A stretch of 64,000 nt of DNA from Leifsonia sp. C5G2 (GTDB lineage: Bacteria > Actinomycetota > Actinomycetes > Actinomycetales > Microbacteriaceae): contig NZ_JABFMV010000011.1 in the NCBI RefSeq assembly GCF_013359685.1, positions 100,727 through 164,726 of the forward strand, in the 5' to 3' direction. A program made the position numbers and the translations under genes. The notes beneath the pieces were generated by a model that worked only from the letters and a program-made list of their open reading frames with translations, was not told where the DNA came from and made no database searches. Below are positions 47,497 through 55,094 of this stretch, in pieces. How positions within the stretch are numbered: the stretch's first letter is position 1; each line of letters starts with the position of its first letter.

Positions 47497-48606
47497 TCAG
47501 CCGATCCGCGGATCGACGACGGCCTTGATCTCGCCGAGCGCGGCCATCGAGGCGACTTTCGCCGACGCCTCCGCCAGCCCGACCGGGGTGCTGAACAGTT
47601 CGTCCCACGGCATCCGGCCGGCGAAGGCGGAGAAGAACTCGATGGCGCGGAAGTAGTCGGCGATGTCGCCGTTCAGCGATCCGACGACCGTCAGTTCCTT
47701 GCCCATGACCGCGCTCAGGGCGAGAGGCTGGCCGACCGGGCCGGTGGAGCCGACGACCACGAACGTTCCGCGGGGCGCGGCCATCGCGACGGCCTCCGGT
47801 CCGACGCTCGGCGCTCCCGCGAGGTCGATGACGAGGTCGGCGCCCTGTCCGCCGGTCGCGTCGAGCACGGCCTGCACGGTCGCGTCCGATCCGCCTGCGA
47901 TGTCGACGACCACGTCGGCGCCGAAGCGGCGCGCGGCCGCGAGACGGTCGGCCGGGGCGCCGACGGTGATCACGGTTCCCGCGCCGGAGAGCCGGGCGAC
48001 GGCCGTCGCGAAGATGCCGAGCGCGCCGGACCCCTGCACGACGACGCGCGATCCGGGCCGGACGCCGCCGGCGCGATCGAACGCCCGTAGGACCGTTTTG
48101 GCCGCGCATCCCGCCATGGACGCCCAGGTGTCCTTCACCGTGTCGGGCAGCAGGAGCTTTGCGGCGCCGGGCGTCACGTAGGCGTAGTCGGCGAGACCGG
48201 CCGTCGCGTAGGGCGGCACGTCGGAGCGCTGCAGGAAGCCGTAGCCGCGTCGCGAGCAGTGCACCGGCTGCCGGAGCACCGTGCAGCCGAAGCATTCGCC
48301 GCAGGTTGATTCCGACCAGCCGATGCGGTCGCCCGGTGCGAGCGGGCGCCCGAGCGTGTCGTGGACGCCCTCGCCGACGGCGACCACCTCGCCGACCATC
48401 TCGTGGCCGAGGACGAGGGGGAGCATCCCGGGGAAGGTCATCGCTCCGGACCAGATCTCGATGTCGGTGCCGCACAGCGTCGCGCACGAGATGCGGACGA
48501 GCGCCGCTCCCGGCTCCAGCGTGCGGGGCAGCGGGAGCTCCTGCAGGTCGAGGGGTTCGCCGTGCGCCGTGAGGACGGCCGCTCGGGTGGTGCTGGGAAT
48601 CGTCAT
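47497..48606 (-). CDS. Zinc-dependent medium-chain alcohol dehydrogenase
   Basis: This 369-residue MDR enzyme has the catalytic zinc ligands Cys in CATLCGTD (about residue 45) and His-Glu in LVLGHEMVGEV (about 68). The structural zinc cysteines lie in STCGECFGCTVLRQPVHC (about 100-117), and the NAD(P) motif is VVVQGSGALGIFAT (about 190). It is the first gene of the minus-strand five-gene operon (ADH, AKR-like, two esterases, MFS) and is divergent from an amidohydrolase across a shared regulatory motif. The substrate alcohol is unknown. Confidence 0.86.
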   Translation of the reverse strand: MTIPSTTRAAVLTAHGEPLDLQELPLPRTLEPGAALVRISCATLCGTDIEIWSGAMTFPGMLPLVLGHEMVGEVVAVGEGVHDTLGRPLAPGDRIGWSESTCGECFGCTVLRQPVHCSRRGYGFLQRSDVPPYATAGLADYAYVTPGAAKLLLPDTVKDTWASMAGCAAKTVLRAFDRAGGVRPGSRVVVQGSGALGIFATAVARLSGAGTVITVGAPADRLAAARRFGADVVVDIAGGSDATVQAVLDATGGQGADLVIDLAGAPSVGPEAVAMAAPRGTFVVVGSTGPVGQPLALSAVMGKELTVVGSLNGDIADYFRAIEFFSAFAGRMPWDELFSTPVGLAEASAKVASMAALGEIKAVVDPRIG

Positions 48607-48631
48607 CGATGGCTCCAGGATCGTCGGTGTG

Positions 48632-48653
48632 GGTTATTCTACATACGTTGACC
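48632..48653. promoter_or_regulatory. Shared catabolic motif, site 1 (divergent promoter)
   Basis: The core TTCTACATACGTTGAC (48637-48652), read on the minus strand as GTCAAC-4-GTAGAA followed by TAACC, has both half-sites identical to site 0. It lies between the ADH operon and the first amidohydrolase. TAGAAT on the minus strand could double as the ADH -10. Confidence 0.6.
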
Positions 48654-48687
48654 AAAATTGCCAGGTCGACCGCGAACAGGAGGAACC

Positions 48688-50127
48688 GTGCACCCCACCA
48701 CCGTCGGCACCGGCGCCGACCCCCACGCCGACCTCGTCCTCCGCGGCGGCGTCGTGCACACGCTCGACGACGCCGACACCACCGGCACCGCGATCGCGGT
48801 CCGGCACGGGCGCATCCTGCGCGTGGGCAGCGACGCCGACGTGGAGCACACGATCGGGCGGCGCACCCGCGTGATCGAGCTGGACGGGCGCGCGGTGCTG
48901 CCCGGCATCAACGACTCGCACCTGCACGCCGCCTGGCTCGGGGCGATGTGGCCGCGGACCGTCTTCGGTGCGATGGGCGACGAATCCGGGCCGGAGGCCT
49001 CGGGGGACGCGGCAGGCGGCGACCCGCACGACACGTCGCACTCGGCCCCGCTGCTGGCCACCCGCGCCGACCGGCGCGCGGCGATCCTCCGTGCGCAGGA
49101 GCTCGCCGCGTCCTTCGGGATCACCTCGTACACGGAGCCCGGCCTCGGCCCGGGCGAGGACTCCGGTGCCACGGGCTGCTTCGGCCAGGACGTGCTCGAG
49201 GCCTACATCGAGCTGGAGGCGGAGCGAGCGCTCACCGCGCGCGTCAACGTCCTCGCCCTGTTCGGTGTGCTGGACGGGCCGAGCACGCTCGGCGACGTGC
49301 TCACCGGACTGCGCGCACTCCGGCGCGAGACCGACCGCCCGACCTGGCTGCGGGTGGCGGGCGTCAAGATCTTCGCCGACGGCATCCCGCCCATGCACCA
49401 GGCGTGGACGCGGCACCGCTACCCGGACGGCGGCTCCGGCGGCCTCCTGGTCGACGGCGCCGACGCGGAGGAGCGCGAGGAGAACCTGCGGCTGATGATC
49501 CGGGAGGCGAACCGCCTGGGGCTGCAGGTCGGCGTGCACGCCACCGGCGACCGGACGATCGACACCGTCGTGGATGCCGTCGAGGATGCGCTGGCGGAGA
49601 GCCGGATGGAGCTGCGCCACTACATCATCCACGGTGACCTGGTCACGCCGGAGACCCTCGCCCGGATGTCCCGGCTCGGGATGGGCCTCAACGTGCAGGC
49701 CGGCATCGCGGTGACGACCGCGCCGTGGCTCGCCGCCGTGCTCGGGGACGAGGTGGCGGCGTCCGCGTGGCCGCTGGAGGCGGCCGCCGCGGCGGGTGTG
49801 CCGGTGTCGCTCAGCTCGGACGCGCCGATCCTCGCCCCGGACTGGCGCCAGGGCGTGGCGGACGCCGACGCCTGGCTCGGCGCGCCGGCCCCGGGAGACG
49901 AGGCGGCGCGCATGCGGCGGCTGCTGCGCGCATACACGACGGTGCCGGCACGCCAGGACGGCGCGGAACCGTGGAAGGGCAGCCTGGAGCCGCGGAAGGC
50001 CGCCGACCTGTGCGTGCTCGAGGCCGACCCGCTGTCCCTCTCGCCACGCGAGCTGCCCGCCGTCGGAGTCGAGCTGACCGTGGTCGACGGCGACATCGTC
50101 TTTGAGCGCGTCGCGGCCGCGGTGTAG
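48688..50127 (+). CDS. Amidohydrolase-superfamily protein, YtcJ-like, paralogue 1
   Basis: The GTG at 48688 with AGGAGG upstream gives 479 residues. The metal-binding start is LPGINDSHLHAAWLG (HxH, about residue 75). The middle has FADGIPPMHQ (AGVKIFADG), HATGDRTIDTVVDAVE and HYIIHGDLVTPE (His ligands), with the acid in SLSSDAPILAPDW. The C-terminal small beta domain is EPRKAADLCVLEADPLSL. The YtcJ-like branch includes N-substituted formamide deformylase, so an N-acyl or amide substrate is plausible. A second family member lies at 55.1 kb. Confidence 0.84.
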   Translation: MHPTTVGTGADPHADLVLRGGVVHTLDDADTTGTAIAVRHGRILRVGSDADVEHTIGRRTRVIELDGRAVLPGINDSHLHAAWLGAMWPRTVFGAMGDESGPEASGDAAGGDPHDTSHSAPLLATRADRRAAILRAQELAASFGITSYTEPGLGPGEDSGATGCFGQDVLEAYIELEAERALTARVNVLALFGVLDGPSTLGDVLTGLRALRRETDRPTWLRVAGVKIFADGIPPMHQAWTRHRYPDGGSGGLLVDGADAEEREENLRLMIREANRLGLQVGVHATGDRTIDTVVDAVEDALAESRMELRHYIIHGDLVTPETLARMSRLGMGLNVQAGIAVTTAPWLAAVLGDEVAASAWPLEAAAAAGVPVSLSSDAPILAPDWRQGVADADAWLGAPAPGDEAARMRRLLRAYTTVPARQDGAEPWKGSLEPRKAADLCVLEADPLSLSPRELPAVGVELTVVDGDIVFERVAAAV

Positions 50128-50154
50128 GCCGGCTGCGCGCTGCCGGCCGGCGGG

Positions 50155-50242
50155 TTCGGTCGGAGAATCGGCCGCTGTGCGATCGATTCTCCGACCGGTG
50201 ACAGCCCAGCAGGAGATTTCGGGCGTGTCGTCCGACGGAAGC
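50155..50242. repeat. 88-bp hairpin element, copy 1 (in the 460-bp gap 50128-50587)
   Basis: It begins with perfect 14-bp arms CGGTCGGAGAATCG (50157-50170) and complement (50184-50197), and ends with a conserved tail containing CAGCCCAGCAGGAGAT and GTCGTCCGACGG. Copy 2 lies 154 bp downstream, start to start, with about 8 differences. The gap otherwise holds the terminator and tandem repeats listed separately, and no gene. Confidence 0.85.
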
Positions 50243-50308
50243 AGGGGTGGTGCGGCGGTAGGGCGGTGACGGTTGAGCCGGACGGGCCGTTCCGGCCCGG
50301 GCCCCGGC

Positions 50309-50396
50309 TTCGGTCGGAGAATCGGCCGCCGCGCGTTCGGTTCTCCGACGGGAGGCAGCCCAGCAGGAGATTCCGGGCGTGTCGTCCGACGGAAGC
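50309..50396. repeat. 88-bp hairpin element, copy 2
   Basis: Same length and order as copy 1. The right arm differs by A to G, which replaces an A-T pair by a G-T wobble and so keeps RNA pairing. Most differences fall in the loop and just after the stem. Confidence 0.85.
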
Positions 50397-50450
50397 GAGT
50401 GCGCGCGTCGGGAGTACTGTTCGGGCGACACGCCGGTCGCCGGCGCACAA

Positions 50451-50490
50451 GGGAGGCGGTCGGCCGCGATTCACGGGCCGGCCGCCTCCC
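50451..50490. terminator. Intrinsic terminator after the amidohydrolase region
   Basis: Arms GGGAGGCGGTCGGCC and GGCCGGCCGCCTCCC pair at 14 of 15 positions and are followed by TTT. Confidence 0.75.
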
Positions 50491-50501
50491 TTTCGCGCGG
50501 A

Positions 50502-50587
50502 CCAGGCGCGGCGCTACCCGCGCCAGGCGAGGCGCCCCGCGCCCCAGGCGCGGCGCTACCCGCGCCCCAGGCGAGGCGCTCCGCGCG
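50502..50587. repeat. GC-rich tandem repeat
   Basis: Four units of 20-23 bp alternate as CCAGGCGCGGCGCTACCCGC and CCAGGCGAGGCGCYCCGCGC, that is two copies of a 42-45 bp unit. The array runs up to the stop codon of the SDR gene. Confidence 0.8.
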
Positions 50588-51376
50588 TCACGCGAGCAGC
50601 TGGCCCCCGTCGACGGGGAGGCTGACGCCGGTGATGTGGTCGGCGCCGGCCAGGAAGACCACGGCGGGCGCGACATCGTCCACCTCGGCCAGGCGGCCCA
50701 GCGGGATGCGCGACGCCCACGCGGCGCGCGCGGGCGAGCCGTCGGGCATCCCGGCCCGCAGCATCGGGGTGAGCACCGGTCCGGGTGCGACGGCGTTGAC
50801 GCGGATCCCGGCGTCGGCAAGCTCGATCGCGGCCCAGCGGGTGAGGGAGTCGACGGCGGCCTTGCTCGACTCGTAGGCGCCCATCCCGGGGGTGGGCTGG
50901 CGGCCGCCGATGGAGGAGATGTTGACGATCGCCCCGCGGATGCCCGCGGCGGTCATGTGACGGGCGACGGCCTGCGTGACGGTGAAGGTGCCCAGGATGT
51001 TGACGCGCACGATCACGCCGTAGTCGTCGGGGGAGAGCTCGGTGAGCCGGCCGTGCACCGACAGCACGCCCGCGTTGTTGACGAGCACGTCGACGCTCCC
51101 GTGGTCGGCGACGACCTGTTCGACCGCGGCCTGCACGGCCACCGGGTCGGTGATGTCGACCGCGACCGCCCAGGCGCCGGGGCCGAGGTCGGCCGCGGCA
51201 GAGGCGACGGCGTCGGCGTCGACGTCCGCCAGCACCACGCGGTCCCCGTTCGCGAGGAACGCGGCCGCGATGCAGCGCCCGATGCCGCCCGCTCCGCCGG
51301 TGATGAGCACCGTTCGCTCGGTGGGCGGGGCGGCGTCCGCTCCGGTGGGCTCGTGGGGGTGGGTGGTGTCGGTCAC
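50588..51376 (-). CDS. Short-chain dehydrogenase/reductase
   Basis: The GTG at 51376 (AGAGGTG upstream) is preferred over the upstream ATG at 51403; 262 residues. The cofactor motif is LITGGAGGIGRCIAAAF (about residues 24-40), with acidic LADVDADAV implying NAD. Active-site Ser is in IVNISSIGG (about 150) and Tyr/Lys in YESSKAAVD (about 164-168). C-terminal DHITGVSLPVDGGQ is typical of classical SDRs. Divergent from an AKR-like gene over the shared motif. Substrate unknown. Confidence 0.85.
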   Translation of the reverse strand: MTDTTHPHEPTGADAAPPTERTVLITGGAGGIGRCIAAAFLANGDRVVLADVDADAVASAAADLGPGAWAVAVDITDPVAVQAAVEQVVADHGSVDVLVNNAGVLSVHGRLTELSPDDYGVIVRVNILGTFTVTQAVARHMTAAGIRGAIVNISSIGGRQPTPGMGAYESSKAAVDSLTRWAAIELADAGIRVNAVAPGPVLTPMLRAGMPDGSPARAAWASRIPLGRLAEVDDVAPAVVFLAGADHITGVSLPVDGGQLLA

Positions 51377-51420
51377 GGTGCACCTCTCTGCTGGGGGCGC
51401 CACTCCCGCGGGGCGCTCGG

Positions 51421-51445
51421 TATATTATACAACCGTAGAAAAACC
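51421..51445. promoter_or_regulatory. Shared catabolic motif, site 2 (divergent promoter)
   Basis: TTATACAACCGTAGAA (51425-51440) followed by AAACC stands in an AT-rich patch between the SDR and AKR-like genes. It has the GTAGAAWWACC half-site of the other sites. Confidence 0.6.
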
Positions 51446-51464
51446 ATGGTCGCAAGGAGGCCCC

Positions 51465-52442
51465 GTGTCCGCTGGAACCGTCCGCATCCCCACCCGCCCC
51501 CTCGGCCCGGGCGGTCCCGACGTGCCCGTCTTCGCCCTCGGCTCCTGGAACACCTGGGACCGCATGGCGCCGGACGAAGCCGTCGCGCTCATCCGCCGCG
51601 CGCACGAGGTCGGCGCCGCCTTCTTCGACGTGGCTCACTACGACATGGGTCCGCACGCCGAGAACGCGCGCACCGACCTGCTCTTCGGCGAAGCGGTGCG
51701 CGCCGCCGGCCTGGGTCGCGACGATTACCTGCTCTGCGGCAAGCTCTGGCTGTGGGAGTACCCGGAGAAGTCGTTCGCCGGGCAGCTGGACGTCTCGCTC
51801 GACCGCGTGGGCGTCGACCGCGCCGACCTCGTCGTCGTCGGCGACTACGTCGGCGAGGTGGATGTGCCGCGGATCGTCCGCGAGGTCGCCGAGCAGATCG
51901 CGGCCGGCCGCTTCGACGCGTGGGGGGTCAACAACTGGGCTATCCGGGATGTCAGGACGGCGCTCGAGACCGCGGAGGCGGAGGGGCTCACCCCGCCGAC
52001 CTTCGCCCAGCTGAAGTACGGCCTGGTGCGCCGTGCGATGGCCGAGGGGTCGCACTACGGCGAGCTCTTCGCGGACGGGACTCTGGCGCTCCAGGCCTCC
52101 GACGTCTTCGAGGGCGGCATCCTCGCCGGCAAGTTGTCGCCCGCGCGCAAGATCGGCGCGGATGTCGGCGGCATCCGGGAGCGGATCGTCGCCGTCTACC
52201 CCGAGGTGGAGCGGATCGCAGCCGACCTCGGCGCCACTCCGACGCAGCTCGGCATCGCCTTCGCGCTGGCGCATCCCGCGACGGCGAATGTGCTGTTCGG
52301 CGTCAGCCGGCTGTCGCAGCTCGAGGACAACCTGGGTGCGCTGGAGCTGCTCGACCGTGTCGGCGCGGAGCGGTTGCGGGAGGCCACCGCCGGCCTGTGG
52401 CTGGACGGTGCCGTCGCCCCGGACGGCACCTGGGCCCCCTGA
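51465..52442 (+). CDS. Aldo/keto-reductase-like protein lacking the catalytic His, paralogue 2
   Basis: The GTG at 51465 has CAAGGAGG upstream; 325 residues. It is collinear with the gene at 46.5 kb: LGSWNTWDRM, FFDVAHYDMG, LLCGKLWLWEY, DLVVVGDYVGE, WGVNNW, AQLKYGLVRRAM, LQASDVFEGGILAG and LFGVSRLSQLEDNLGALELL. As there, Asp-to-Tyr spacing is one residue short and GD stands where AKRs have the catalytic His. The two form a distinct subgroup, possibly with a different chemistry or a non-redox role. Confidence 0.78.
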   Translation: MSAGTVRIPTRPLGPGGPDVPVFALGSWNTWDRMAPDEAVALIRRAHEVGAAFFDVAHYDMGPHAENARTDLLFGEAVRAAGLGRDDYLLCGKLWLWEYPEKSFAGQLDVSLDRVGVDRADLVVVGDYVGEVDVPRIVREVAEQIAAGRFDAWGVNNWAIRDVRTALETAEAEGLTPPTFAQLKYGLVRRAMAEGSHYGELFADGTLALQASDVFEGGILAGKLSPARKIGADVGGIRERIVAVYPEVERIAADLGATPTQLGIAFALAHPATANVLFGVSRLSQLEDNLGALELLDRVGAERLREATAGLWLDGAVAPDGTWAP

Positions 52443-52463
52443 ACCCGGGCTACTTCGGAGGGA

Positions 52464-52496
52464 CGCGGCCGGCCGGAACCCCTTCGGCCGGCCGCG
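52464..52496. terminator. Bidirectional terminator
   Basis: Perfect 12-bp arms CGCGGCCGGCCG / complement with a 9-nt loop lie between the convergent AKR-like and hydrolase genes. Confidence 0.75.
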
Positions 52497-52508
52497 AGCG
52501 AGTGGCCG

Positions 52509-53261
52509 TCACATAGCGGCGTCGCCGGGCCGTCCGCCGAGGAAGGCGATCGCGGCCGCGCGGAACGCCTCCGAGTCGAGCGCCCCGCGATGGTCGCCGG
52601 GCACGCGCAGGAACCGGCCGTCCGGGAGGCCTGCGGCGAGCGCATCCAGGCCTTGGGTCATGACGTCGTCCGCCCCGGCGACCACAAGCGTCGGGACCCG
52701 GGGCGCGCCGAGCGCGGGGTCGAACGGTTCCGCGGCGAGCCCCGCCATCAGCGCGAGGAGGGAGTCGGTATCCCGGCCCGGCGCTGCGATCATGGTCGCC
52801 ATCATGGCGACGAGGGGGTCGGCGGGCCGCCCGTCTCCTGCCGCCGCGCGCGCCACGGCGCACGTGTCGACCGTGGCGAACGGCTCGAACGGGCTGAGGC
52901 CGCCGAGCACGAGGCGGCGGACGCGCCCGGTCGCCGCCGGGAGCTCCCAGGCGAGACGTGCTCCGAGCGAGTAGCCGATGACGTCGACGTCCGCTCCGAG
53001 GTCGTCGACGACCGCCGCCAGTGCCGCGACGACGGCGGAGGTGGTCGCGGCGCTGCCGGCGACGGCGGGGGAGTCGCCGTGGCCGGGCAGGTCGACCGCG
53101 TGCACCTCGTGCCCGGCGGCTGCGAGCGCCTGCGGCCATCCCGTCGTCAGGTAGTCCTCCCGGGCGCTGGCGGCGAAGCCGTGGAGCAGCAGGACGGGCC
53201 CGCGCGCGGGTGCGCCGGCGACGGCCGGAGTGGAGTGCAGGGCAAGGGTGGTGGTGGGCAT
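52509..53261 (-). CDS. Alpha/beta hydrolase
   Basis: This 250-residue alpha/beta-fold hydrolase has the oxyanion block PVLLLHGFAASAREDYLTTGWPQAL (about residues 21-45) and VDLPGHGDS. The nucleophile Ser is in VIGYSLGARLAWELP (about 95), the acid in VVAGADDVMTQG (about 195) and the His near GDHRGALDSEAFRAAA (about 225). It resembles MhpC/BioH-like carboxylesterases or C-C hydrolases. It is divergent from the methyltransferase-like gene over the fourth shared motif. Substrate unknown. Confidence 0.83.
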   Translation of the reverse strand: MPTTTLALHSTPAVAGAPARGPVLLLHGFAASAREDYLTTGWPQALAAAGHEVHAVDLPGHGDSPAVAGSAATTSAVVAALAAVVDDLGADVDVIGYSLGARLAWELPAATGRVRRLVLGGLSPFEPFATVDTCAVARAAAGDGRPADPLVAMMATMIAAPGRDTDSLLALMAGLAAEPFDPALGAPRVPTLVVAGADDVMTQGLDALAAGLPDGRFLRVPGDHRGALDSEAFRAAAIAFLGGRPGDAAM

Positions 53262-53278
53262 CGTCGTCCTTCGCGTCC

Positions 53279-53307
53279 GGTTTTTCTATGATAGTAGAAA
53301 ATAAACC
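53279..53307. promoter_or_regulatory. Shared catabolic motif, site 3 (divergent promoter)
   Basis: TTCTATGATAGTAGAA (53284-53299) is the most palindromic of the four sites. On the minus strand it reads ATAGAAAAACC. It lies 22 nt from the hydrolase start and 78 nt from the methyltransferase-like start. Confidence 0.6.
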
Positions 53308-53377
53308 GGGAAATGGGTAGAGTCGGCCCGATCCTCCCTCTCATCCGTCAGAGACGACCGAACGAAAGAGCCGCGAC

Positions 53378-54376
53378 GTGACCCCAACCACCGCCATCCA
53401 GACCCCCAGCCCCGAGACGATCGTCGACATCGCGATCGGCTTCATGGGCGCGAAGCAGCTGTTCGCCGCCAGCCGCGTCGGCCTGTTCCCGGCGCTCGCG
53501 GACGGCCCCCTCGACGCAGCCGGGCTGGCGACCGCGACCGGCGTGCCGGAGCGCCAGGTGCGCATCCTCGCCGACAGCATGTCCGCGCAGGGACTGCTGA
53601 CGCGCGAGGGGGGACGCTACGCGCTCACGGCCGACTCCGCGGCATTCCTCACCGGTGCGCGAGCCGAGCTCGACCTCGGGCCCTTCCTGGCCTTCCTCGG
53701 ATCGACCAGCTACACCCAATGGCTCGGCTACGACCGCACCGTCGACTCCGACGCGCCCGGCGTGCTGGAGCTCGACGAGTCGGGCTGGGGCGACTTCCTC
53801 GCCGGCGTCATGCGGTACAACGAGCTGCACGCGGCCATGCTCGGGCGGTCGTTCGACTTCTCCCCGTACCGGGACGCGCTCGACCTCGGCGGCCTCAGCC
53901 CCGCGTTCGCGCTCGAGGGCCTGAAGACGAACCCGGACCTGCGGGTGCGGTTCGTCTTCGACCCGCAGTCGGTCGAGCCGGTGCGCCAGGCGGTCGCCGA
54001 AGCCGGCTACGCCGACCGCACGACCGTGGAGGGGGCGGAGACCGCGACGGCCGCGCCGCAGGGCGCCCACGACCTGGTGCTGGTCAACCACGTCATCCAC
54101 CGCTTCGACGACGCGCAGAACCGTGCGATCCTCCGCAACGCGCGGGCGGCCGCGGCCGACGGCGCGACGCTCGTCCTGCTCGACTTCTTCCTCGACGACG
54201 ACCCGCAGCAGCGCAAGATCGACGCTTTGCACGCGGGGGAGTACTACAACATCGACGGCACCGTGGTGTACCCGGAGGCGGTGGTGCGCACCTGGCTCAC
54301 CGACGCCGGCTGGCGCGCCGAGCGGACCGTCGCCCTGCCGGGCAGCCCGCGCATCCTGGTCGCGACCGCGGTCTGA
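53378..54376 (+). CDS. O-methyltransferase family 2-like protein
   Basis: The 332-residue protein has the N-terminal winged-helix dimerisation domain of plant-type O-methyltransferases (VDIAIGFMGAKQLFAASRVGLFPAL, about residues 14-38, and TGVPERQVRILADSMSAQGLL). A Rossmann domain follows. The SAM-binding glycine loop reads ALDLGGLSPAFALEG instead of the usual DVGGGxG, so binding may be altered. The C-terminal VLVNHVIHRFDDAQN and LVLLDFFLDDDPQQ segments are family-like, with a possible catalytic His. In a catabolic setting it could act in demethylation or modification; substrate unknown. Confidence 0.75.
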   Translation: MTPTTAIQTPSPETIVDIAIGFMGAKQLFAASRVGLFPALADGPLDAAGLATATGVPERQVRILADSMSAQGLLTREGGRYALTADSAAFLTGARAELDLGPFLAFLGSTSYTQWLGYDRTVDSDAPGVLELDESGWGDFLAGVMRYNELHAAMLGRSFDFSPYRDALDLGGLSPAFALEGLKTNPDLRVRFVFDPQSVEPVRQAVAEAGYADRTTVEGAETATAAPQGAHDLVLVNHVIHRFDDAQNRAILRNARAAAADGATLVLLDFFLDDDPQQRKIDALHAGEYYNIDGTVVYPEAVVRTWLTDAGWRAERTVALPGSPRILVATAV

Positions 54377-54380
54377 CCCG

Positions 54381-54422
54381 GGCCGTGGCCGCGGCCGACT
54401 GCGAACGGTCGCGGCCACGGCC
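54381..54422. terminator. Bidirectional terminator
   Basis: Perfect 12-bp arms GGCCGTGGCCGC / complement (54381-54392, 54411-54422), with a partial inner extension, lie between the convergent methyltransferase-like and TetR genes. Confidence 0.75.
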
Positions 54423-54424
54423 GC

Positions 54425-55018
54425 TCAGCGGCGCGTGATCCGGTCGAAGAACGCGTCGAGCTGGGCCGTGAGGAGTTCCGGGGTCGACAGCTCCGGCGCC
54501 AGCAGGCTCATGATGTTCGCGCCCGCGTTGATGAGCACGATCTCGTCGACGAGCTGCTCGTCGGGAGTGTCCGTCACGATGTCGCCGTCCGCGCGGCCCT
54601 GCGCGAGGTACGACGCGAGCCCGGTGCGCCAGGAGACGAGGTGCGTGCGGTAGGACGCGTGCAGGTCCTGGTTGGACAGCGCCCGCTCCCAGAAGCTCAG
54701 CAGCACCCGGCCGGCCGTGATCGACTCGGGAGTGGTCGGCGCGGAGGCGTAGACGATCGCCTTCAGCGCCTCCAGCCCGGTCTTGCCGTCGACCGCGCTC
54801 TCGACGGTCGAGCTCATCATCCCGAGCGCACGGTCGTACGTGCCCTGGATGATCTCGTCCTTGCCCGGGAAGTAGTGCTTCAGCGCGCCGTTGGCGAACC
54901 CCGCTTCTGCGGCGATTTCGCGCATCGTCGCCGCCTCGAGTCCGCCCTTCACGATGAGCCCCCACGTGACGTCGATGATGTCGGAACGCCGCTGGTCGTG
55001 GTCGATCACCTTGGGCAT
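54425..55018 (-). CDS. TetR-family regulator, probably of the catabolic island
   Basis: ATG 55018 with GGGAGGG upstream gives 197 residues. The HTH is at about residues 8-55 (RRSDIIDVTWGLIVKGGLEAATMREIAAEAGFANGALKHYFPGKDEII). The BetI-type C-terminal domain follows (TAGRVLLSFWERALSN, ASYRTHLVSWRTGLASYLAQG). It lies among genes whose divergent promoters share the GTAGAAWWACC half-site and is the nearest candidate to bind it. No copy of that motif is seen in front of the tetR gene itself, so this is a hypothesis. Confidence 0.84.
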   Translation of the reverse strand: MPKVIDHDQRRSDIIDVTWGLIVKGGLEAATMREIAAEAGFANGALKHYFPGKDEIIQGTYDRALGMMSSTVESAVDGKTGLEALKAIVYASAPTTPESITAGRVLLSFWERALSNQDLHASYRTHLVSWRTGLASYLAQGRADGDIVTDTPDEQLVDEIVLINAGANIMSLLAPELSTPELLTAQLDAFFDRITRR

Positions 55019-55043
55019 GGCCCTCCCCTCGTCGCCCGGTCGG

Positions 55044-55082
55044 CCCGGGAGTCTCCACAAGTGTAGGGGAAAGACTCCCGGG
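55044..55082. repeat. Inverted repeat upstream of tetR, after the amidohydrolase
   Basis: Perfect 11-bp arms CCCGGGAGTCT / AGACTCCCGGG with a 17-nt loop. It begins 12 nt beyond the stop of the minus-strand amidohydrolase and may be its terminator. The loop contains TACACT on the minus strand, a possible -10 for tetR. Confidence 0.65.
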
Positions 55083-55094
55083 CGCTCCGGAGCG

